The position numbers were made by a program, and so were the translations under genes. Below are positions 6,921-12,333 of a stretch of DNA of 12,333 bases, one piece after another (positions within the stretch are counted from its first letter, which is position 1; the number at the start of each line of letters is the position of its first letter). The notes under the pieces were generated by a model. That model was not told the origin of the DNA. It saw only the letters and a program-made list of their open reading frames with translations, and searched no databases. The DNA is from an uncultured bacterium (GTDB taxonomy: Bacteria; Bacteroidota; Bacteroidia; Bacteroidales; JACABE01). Where the stretch lies: positions 1 to 12,333 of the forward strand of contig CAIWDQ010000033.1 in the NCBI GenBank assembly GCA_903911455.1, read 5' to 3'.

Positions 6921-8270
6921 TTATACTAATCCCTGAGCTAACATAGCTTCAGCTATTTTTACGAAACCACCAATGTTTGCACCATTTACATAATTGATAG
7001 TACCATCAGCTTGTTTGCCATATTTTTCACAAGTTTTGTGAATGTTAACCATGATAGTATGTAATTCTTGATCAACTTTTTCTCTTGTCCAACTTAATCT
7101 TTGTGAATTTTGAGCCATTTCTAAACCTGAAGTAGCAACACCACCAGCATTAGCTGCTTTCCCAGGACCGTAAAGAACTTTCTTTTCTACGAAATATTCA
7201 GCTGCTTCAGCTGTTGAAGGCATATTAGCTCCTTCTGAAATACAGAAGCAACCATTAGCTAATAATGTTTTTGCATCATCGCCATTTAATTCATTCTGTG
7301 TTGCACTTGGTAAAGCGATATCACATTTAACACCCCATGGAGTTTTTCCTTCAACGTATTGACAGTTATATTTAGTTGCATATTCAGAAATACGACCTCT
7401 CTTAACGTTTTTCAATTCCATAACGAAAGCTAATTTTTCAGCATCAATACCAGCTGGATCATAAATGTAACCATTAGAATCAGACATAGTAACAACTTTA
7501 CCACCTAATTCAGTAGCTTTTTGTGTTGCATATTGAGCAACGTTTCCAGAACCAGAAACAACAACAGTTTTACCTTTGAAAGAATCGCCTTTAGTAGCTA
7601 ACATTTCTTTAGCAAAATAAACTTGTCCGTAACCAGTAGCTTCAGGACGTATTAAACTGCCACCCCATTCTAAACCTTTACCAGTTAAAACACCAGTAAA
7701 TTCGTTTCTTAGTCTTTTGTATTGACCAAACATGAACCCAATTTCACGACCACCAACACCGATGTCACCAGCTGGAATGTCTGTGTCAGGACCAATGTGT
7801 CTTTGTAATTCAGTCATGAAACTTTGTGTGAATTTCATTACTTCATTGTCTGATTTTCCCTTTGGATCAAAATCAGAACCACCTTTACCACCACCCATCA
7901 TAAGTGTGGTTAAGCTGTTTTTGAAACATTGTTCAAAAGCTAAGAATTTTAAGATGCCTAAATTAACAGTAGGATGGAAACGTAAACCACCTTTGTAAGG
8001 TCCAATAGCACTGTTCATTTCAATTCTGAAACCTCTGTTAATTTGGAAATTTCCTTTGTCATCCAACCATGGAACTCTGAACATGATAACTCTTTCAGGT
8101 TCAACTATTCTTTCAAGAATTCCATTATACTTTGGATTTTCTTCAATAAATGGGAATAATGATTCTACCACTTCTCTTACTGCCTGGTGAAATTCTGTTT
8201 CACTAGGATTTTTGGCAATTACTTTTGCCATGAATTGATCAACTTTTTGAGTTAAAGCAATGTTTGTCAT
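6921..8270 (-). CDS. gdhA: NADP-type glutamate dehydrogenase, hexameric class
   Basis: 449-residue cytosolic enzyme that aminates 2-oxoglutarate to glutamate with NH4+ and NAD(P)H, the main low-affinity route of ammonia assimilation. The length and sequence agree closely with E. coli GdhA (447 residues) from end to end. Substrate-binding lysines lie in PYKGG (Lys93) and FKNSL (Lys117). The catalytic Lys129 is in GGGKGGSDFDPKGKS, and Asp169 is in PAGDIGVGGRE. The Rossmann loop GSGNVA is at 240-245, with SDSNG at 263-267 as in the NADP-dependent E. coli enzyme, which supports NADP(H) use. Late motifs SEGANMP (345-351) and GKAANAGGVATSGLEM (370-385) are intact. The ATG at 8270 gives the family's normal N-terminus. 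The gene is single, closed by its own terminator, and divergent from the sensor/PPDK gene. No control site is certain. Confidence 0.97.
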   Translation of the reverse strand: MTNIALTQKVDQFMAKVIAKNPSETEFHQAVREVVESLFPFIEENPKYNGILERIVEPERVIMFRVPWLDDKGNFQINRGFRIEMNSAIGPYKGGLRFHPTVNLGILKFLAFEQCFKNSLTTLMMGGGKGGSDFDPKGKSDNEVMKFTQSFMTELQRHIGPDTDIPAGDIGVGGREIGFMFGQYKRLRNEFTGVLTGKGLEWGGSLIRPEATGYGQVYFAKEMLATKGDSFKGKTVVVSGSGNVAQYATQKATELGGKVVTMSDSNGYIYDPAGIDAEKLAFVMELKNVKRGRISEYATKYNCQYVEGKTPWGVKCDIALPSATQNELNGDDAKTLLANGCFCISEGANMPSTAEAAEYFVEKKVLYGPGKAANAGGVATSGLEMAQNSQRLSWTREKVDQELHTIMVNIHKTCEKYGKQADGTINYVNGANIGGFVKIAEAMLAQGLV

Positions 8271-8605
8271 ATGTTTATTTTTTTAAAAAAAATTAATTAA
8301 TTGTGTTAATTTTAATGGTGCAATGTTATGGAAAATTTGTTTACCAAATCACAAATGTGTATTATTTATTTTGTTAACGAAATGTTAAATCTAATTTAAA
8401 GTCTTAATAAGCTTTAAAATCAGACTCTTTTTAAAGTATAAAACATTAAAAATTAATTTGAAAATGAATTTTAATTTTGTTCAATCAAAAGATGAACAAT
8501 TAATATTTTTGTTAAAATAAGGTATGAATTATAATAAAATCTTTTTAAATATCCTCCTTAATTAATATAAATGTGTAATTTTAGCCTTTTTTAAAAATAT
8601 ATACT
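8271..8605. other. Divergent intergenic region between gdhA and the sensor/PPDK gene
   Basis: No credible gene is present. A weak promoter candidate for gdhA on the minus strand is TAACATTG at 8321-8328 (one mismatch to TAnnTTTG), with TTTG 23 nt upstream at 8352-8355. For the plus-strand gene, see the separate promoter and inverted-repeat entries. The remainder is AT-rich leader with A and T runs near the gdhA start. I see no riboswitch-like structure or RNA gene. Confidence 0.5.
8476..8511 (+). promoter_or_regulatory. Candidate promoter with an inverted repeat between its boxes
   Basis: TATTTTTG at 8504-8511 matches the -7 box exactly, and TTTG at 8476-8479 could be the -33 box, with a 24-nt gap that is slightly long. 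An inverted repeat, TTGTTCA (8477-8483) and TGAACAA (8493-8499), fills the gap. This is where a repressor or activator dimer could bind. Transcription would begin near 8517 and leave a leader of about 88 nt. The low GC makes chance matches common. Confidence 0.33.
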
Positions 8606-11600
8606 ATGGCTTTATTAGAGTTTAATCTTGACGGTATTATAGTAAATGCAACTTCTGATATATGTAATTTATTAGGTTATAATAACGATGAACTTAAAGG
8701 CAATCATTTGAGTGTCTTATTAAATCGCTCTTATTATAAATCTGATAAATTTCAGCATATATGGGATGATGTTCGTAATGGGAAAGTAATAACTGATGAA
8801 TTTACTTTTATTAAGAAAGATAGTTCTGAATTATTATTAAATGGAATTTTTTCACCAATACTTATTAAAGACAGAACATTGCATTTTACAATGAAGAGTA
8901 TAGGCTTTGATTTTAATAGTTTTGTTTCTTCAAAATATAATGAAAATGACAAAACTAGAATTGTAGATGATGAGATTAATGCCAATGATATTGATGTTGA
9001 AACTAGTGATAGTCTTAAAAGATTAATTTTTGAAAATCGTGAGAGATTAAAAGAACTTGCTGCAATAAACCAAACAACAAAGATATTAAAAGAAGGCAAA
9101 CCTATTGAAGAGACTTTACAACAAATATGTTCTCTACTTCCTAAGGCATGGCAATATCCTGATTTTACTGTTGCTAAAATAACTTATGACAGGAAAGAGT
9201 TCAAGACTACTGATTTTATAGAAACTCCCTTTATTCAACGTCAAAACTTTGAAACACTGGATAAATTAAAGGGTTCGATAGAGGTGTATTATTTAAAGTC
9301 ATTTCCGGAGTTAGATGAAGGCCCTTTTTTGAAAGAAGAACGTCATTTGATTGATAACTTAGCTACTATTATAGTTAATTATCTTAATAGCTTAAAAGCT
9401 AAAGCTATTTTAAAGAAGCCTGATGATAAAGAAAATACAGAATTAAATATAAAAGGTATAAGTAGTCGTCAGTTACTTCAACGATTTCTAAATAAACAGA
9501 ATTATGATAGAGATGTTTTTCATGATTTAATGCCTTTTAAGGTAACTGAGATACTTATTATAGCTAATCTTTACGATGCTTATAATATAGAGAATGAAGG
9601 TCGCTTTTCTGAACATATATTGGGTGAGTATTATCAATTAAATCTGACTTCAATACCTAGAGTTACGGGAGTTTCGTCTCAGGAAGAAGCTATTATGATG
9701 CTTAAAGCCAAGCATTATGATCTTATTATAATTATGATGGGCGTTGATAAACATTCACCACTTGTTATTAGTAAAAATGTGAAGGAAGAATTCCCTTACA
9801 TCCCTATATTTATGTTGCTTAATAATAATAGTGACATTATTATATATAAGGAGAAGGAGTTTAGAAATGCTATTGACCGTGTGTTTGTATGGAATGGTGA
9901 TTCTAGAATATTCTTTGCGATGGTTAAGTATCTTGAAGATATGGTGAATGTTGAAAATGATACCCGTATAGGATTGGTTAATGTTATTTTACTCGTTGAA
10001 GATTCAGCAAAATACTATTCCAGATACTTGCCAATGCTTTACTCAAGTGTGATGGAACAAACCAAGCGCTTAATAGAGGATGTTAGTACTGATGAGCTTT
10101 ATAAAGTGCTAAGGTTAAGGGCACGTCCTAAGATATTACATGTTCAGACATTTGAAGAAGCTATTGATATCTTTCATAAATATAAAGATAATCTTTTGTG
10201 CCTCATTACTGATATGAAGTTCTCCAGAAATGATGAACTGGATGAGAATGCAGGTTATGATCTTGTGAAATATATCAGGACTCAGATTAAAGATTTGCCA
10301 ACAATTATTCAATCTTCGGATATTGAGAATCAGAATCTGGCTTACGAACTTAAAGTTTCTTTTATTGATAAGAATTCTAATAGTCTTTCGCAGGATATTA
10401 AGAGTTTTATAAGTCATTATTTAGGCTTTGGTAATTTTATTTATAAAGATGGTGAAGGCAGGGATATTGCAGTAGCTACTACTCTGAAAGAGTTTGAGCG
10501 TCAGTTGAAAACTATTCCTGATGAATCTCTTATTTATCACGGCAAACGTAACCATTTTTCTTTATGGTTGATGGCCAGAGGTGAGATCCAGATTGCGAGA
10601 ATTATTAATCCATTAAAAACTACTGATTTTAAAGATGGTAAAGAGCTGAGAAGTTTTCTTCTTCAAGCATTAAAAAAACACAGGAACGAGCGTAACAAAG
10701 GTAAAGTTATTAGTTTTGAGGAGTCGGATGTTATTGATCAAAGTAATATTGTTTCTTTAGCTTCAGGCTCTTTAGGTGGCAAAGGGAGAGGTCTGGCTTT
10801 TATCAATACATTGATATATAATTTTGATTTTGCTCAGATTATACCTGATATCAATATAAGTGCTCCTATCACAGCTATTATTGGTACTGATGAGTACGAT
10901 TATTTTATTGATAGAAACGATTTATATCAGTATATTCTTGAAGAAAAGGACTATGAAAAGCTTAAAAGGAAGTTTTTAGAATCAAAGCTAACTGAAAGTT
11001 TAGTGCGTAAGCTCAGGATTCTGTTAAAGAAACTTACCAAGCCACTTGCTATCCGTTCTTCAGGTTTGTTCGAAGATTCGTTGATGCAGCCTTTTGCTGG
11101 AATATTTGAAACATATATTATACCTAATAACCATCCTGATATTGAGATCAGACTGCAACAGACGATGGAAGCTATTAAGCTTGTATATGCTTCTGTTTTC
11201 TCTAAAATTGCAAGAGGTTACGTAGAGGCTATTCATTATAAGATAGAAGAAGAAAAGATGGCTATTGTTATTCAGGAAGTGGTTGGTAATACGTTTGATG
11301 AAGTTTATTATCCGCATATAAGTGGTGTTGCTCAATCCTATAATTACTATCCCATTTCGCATATGAAGCCTGAAGAAGGCTTTGCTATCATGGCTGTTGG
11401 GCTGGGGATGTATGTTGTGGAAGGCGAAAAGGCATATCGTTTTTCACCTAAATATCCTACTACCGAAATCAATACTCCTAAAGACCAGTATAAGACTTCG
11501 CAGGTTGATTTTTATGCTGTTAATCTGGAGCCACAACCGCTTAATCTGTTAGAAGGAGAGGATGCGGGTTTAATTAAATTAAATATATCTACTGCTGAAA

Positions 11601-12333
11601 AACAAGGTTCAATTCGTCATAGTGCTTCTGTTTATGATATTGATAATGATAGGATAGTTCCCGGCTTAACTCAGGCTGGACCCAGAGTTATTAACTTTGC
11701 AAATATTCTTAAATACAAATATACTCCTTTGCCTGATACTATTGAGCTTGTATTGGATGTAGTTAAGGAAGCAATGGGTTCGCCTGTTGAAATAGAATTT
11801 GCTATCGATCTTAATAAAGATGAAAAGGGGAGGTCTTCGTTTTATCTTTTGCAGATCAAACCATTGTTAGGCAATGCTGAAGATTATGATATTGATATGG
11901 AGACTATCAATAAAGAGCAGAGTATTCTATTTTCGCATAAAGGGATGGGCAATGGTTTGATTAATGATATTAATGATGTTATTTATGTAGATATTAATAA
12001 GTTTGATAAGTCATTTACTAATGAAATGGCTGATGAAATTGAGAAATTAAATGAGATGATGATCAAAGAAGGACGTAAATATATATTGATAGGGCCTGGC
12101 AGATGGGGTACGCGCGACAGATGGATAGGGATACCTGTTAATTGGCCTCAGATATCTAATGCTAAGGTGATTGTAGAAACGAGTCTTGATGATTTTCCTT
12201 TAGATGCCTCTTCGGGTTCGCATTTCTTTCATAATGTAACTTCAATGAATATAGGTTATTTCTCAGTTCAGCCCGAATATGATGATAGCTATATCAGATG
12301 GGATGTATTGCAGCAGCAACAAGTGGTTAATCA
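8606..12333 (+). CDS. PAS/GAF-like/receiver fusion with PPDK-type ATP-binding domain, 3'-truncated by window edge
   Basis: Open frame of 1242 codons with no stop before the edge. The ATG at 8606 is the first after an in-frame TAG at 8582-8584. Domains in order: PAS (1-100, NLDGIIVNAT...LLGYNNDELKG); a GAF-like sensor led by a helical segment (136-268, with AWQYPDFTVAKI and DEGPFLKEERHLID); a degenerate receiver (311-412); an apparently complete receiver (455-605: Glu465-Asp466 acidic pair, Asp536 phosphoacceptor in LITDMKF, Lys589); a linker with HFSLWLMARGE (650-660); a PEP synthase/PPDK-type nucleotide-binding domain (715-1088: SLGGKGRG 722-729, AIRSSGLFEDS 815-825, AGIFETY 831-837, VIQEVVG 888-894, HISGVAQS 904-911, LQIKP 1082-1086); and a C-terminal region with GPGRWGTRDRWIG (1163-1175) and GSHFFHN (1204-1210). 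No phosphohistidine swivel or PEP barrel is seen, so it is unlikely to be a normal PEP synthase. From memory, Bacteroides homologues of about 990 residues begin at the pseudo-receiver; if so, only some 40-50 residues are missing here. The function is unknown; sensory control of a phosphotransfer or ATP-dependent reaction is an inference. There is no transmembrane segment, so it is cytosolic. Confidence 0.85.
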   Translation, partial: MALLEFNLDGIIVNATSDICNLLGYNNDELKGNHLSVLLNRSYYKSDKFQHIWDDVRNGKVITDEFTFIKKDSSELLLNGIFSPILIKDRTLHFTMKSIGFDFNSFVSSKYNENDKTRIVDDEINANDIDVETSDSLKRLIFENRERLKELAAINQTTKILKEGKPIEETLQQICSLLPKAWQYPDFTVAKITYDRKEFKTTDFIETPFIQRQNFETLDKLKGSIEVYYLKSFPELDEGPFLKEERHLIDNLATIIVNYLNSLKAKAILKKPDDKENTELNIKGISSRQLLQRFLNKQNYDRDVFHDLMPFKVTEILIIANLYDAYNIENEGRFSEHILGEYYQLNLTSIPRVTGVSSQEEAIMMLKAKHYDLIIIMMGVDKHSPLVISKNVKEEFPYIPIFMLLNNNSDIIIYKEKEFRNAIDRVFVWNGDSRIFFAMVKYLEDMVNVENDTRIGLVNVILLVEDSAKYYSRYLPMLYSSVMEQTKRLIEDVSTDELYKVLRLRARPKILHVQTFEEAIDIFHKYKDNLLCLITDMKFSRNDELDENAGYDLVKYIRTQIKDLPTIIQSSDIENQNLAYELKVSFIDKNSNSLSQDIKSFISHYLGFGNFIYKDGEGRDIAVATTLKEFERQLKTIPDESLIYHGKRNHFSLWLMARGEIQIARIINPLKTTDFKDGKELRSFLLQALKKHRNERNKGKVISFEESDVIDQSNIVSLASGSLGGKGRGLAFINTLIYNFDFAQIIPDINISAPITAIIGTDEYDYFIDRNDLYQYILEEKDYEKLKRKFLESKLTESLVRKLRILLKKLTKPLAIRSSGLFEDSLMQPFAGIFETYIIPNNHPDIEIRLQQTMEAIKLVYASVFSKIARGYVEAIHYKIEEEKMAIVIQEVVGNTFDEVYYPHISGVAQSYNYYPISHMKPEEGFAIMAVGLGMYVVEGEKAYRFSPKYPTTEINTPKDQYKTSQVDFYAVNLEPQPLNLLEGEDAGLIKLNISTAEKQGSIRHSASVYDIDNDRIVPGLTQAGPRVINFANILKYKYTPLPDTIELVLDVVKEAMGSPVEIEFAIDLNKDEKGRSSFYLLQIKPLLGNAEDYDIDMETINKEQSILFSHKGMGNGLINDINDVIYVDINKFDKSFTNEMADEIEKLNEMMIKEGRKYILIGPGRWGTRDRWIGIPVNWPQISNAKVIVETSLDDFPLDASSGSHFFHNVTSMNIGYFSVQPEYDDSYIRWDVLQQQQVVN

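Noticed and set aside
7732..7998. 88-codon plus-strand frame opposite gdhA
   Set aside because: Shadow of the highly conserved gdhA frame; proline-rich product typical of antisense reading of Gly-rich motifs.
8550..8570. TCCTCC on the plus strand, giving AAGGAGGAT on the minus strand
   Set aside because: No suitably spaced ATG follows on the minus strand, and Bacteroidetes genes rarely use strong Shine-Dalgarno sites.
8752..9099. 115-codon minus-strand frame, plus others at 10136-10417 and 11060-11362
   Set aside because: All lie antisense within the long sensor/PPDK frame, which has recognisable domains throughout.

Overview
The window is very AT-rich. Its genes are preceded by A-rich leaders rather than Shine-Dalgarno motifs, and several upstream regions carry TAnnTTTG boxes, the -7 element of Bacteroidetes promoters. 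Together with a CKKDD lipoprotein N-terminus and the gene families present, this points to a low-GC member of the Bacteroidetes, probably Bacteroidales-like. That assignment is an inference; there is no rRNA or other marker here.

Layout: (1) 1-1830, plus strand: the 3' two thirds of an RlmD/TrmA-type RNA uracil-C5 methyltransferase, cut by the window edge, then a short DUF1338 protein related to the 2-oxoadipate dioxygenase HglS. (2) 1831-2912, plus strand: a small lipoprotein gene with its own promoter and a strong intrinsic terminator. (3) 2913-3426: a gene-free stretch between convergent genes. It holds 37-bp repeat units with AATAATG/CATTATT ends. Two of them make a 46-bp-arm inverted repeat, and the units step with a 41-bp period on both sides. 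(4) 3427-6813, minus strand: a large exported GH38-like alpha-mannosidase. (5) 6921-8270, minus strand: a hexameric NADP-type glutamate dehydrogenase with a clear terminator. (6) 8271-8605: a divergent intergenic region with candidate promoters. (7) 8606 to the right edge, plus strand: an open frame of more than 1242 codons encoding PAS, GAF-like, pseudo-receiver and receiver domains fused to a pyruvate-phosphate-dikinase-type ATP-binding domain and an unusual C-terminal domain. This gene has no stop codon in the window.

The genes do not form one pathway. RNA modification, keto-acid oxygenation, glycan cleavage, ammonia assimilation and a sensor-linked phosphotransfer protein sit side by side, mostly as single-gene units. 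The most noteworthy items are the multidomain sensor/PPDK-type fusion, which shows no phosphohistidine or PEP-barrel domain in the part seen, and the undescribed repeat element at about 3060-3347.
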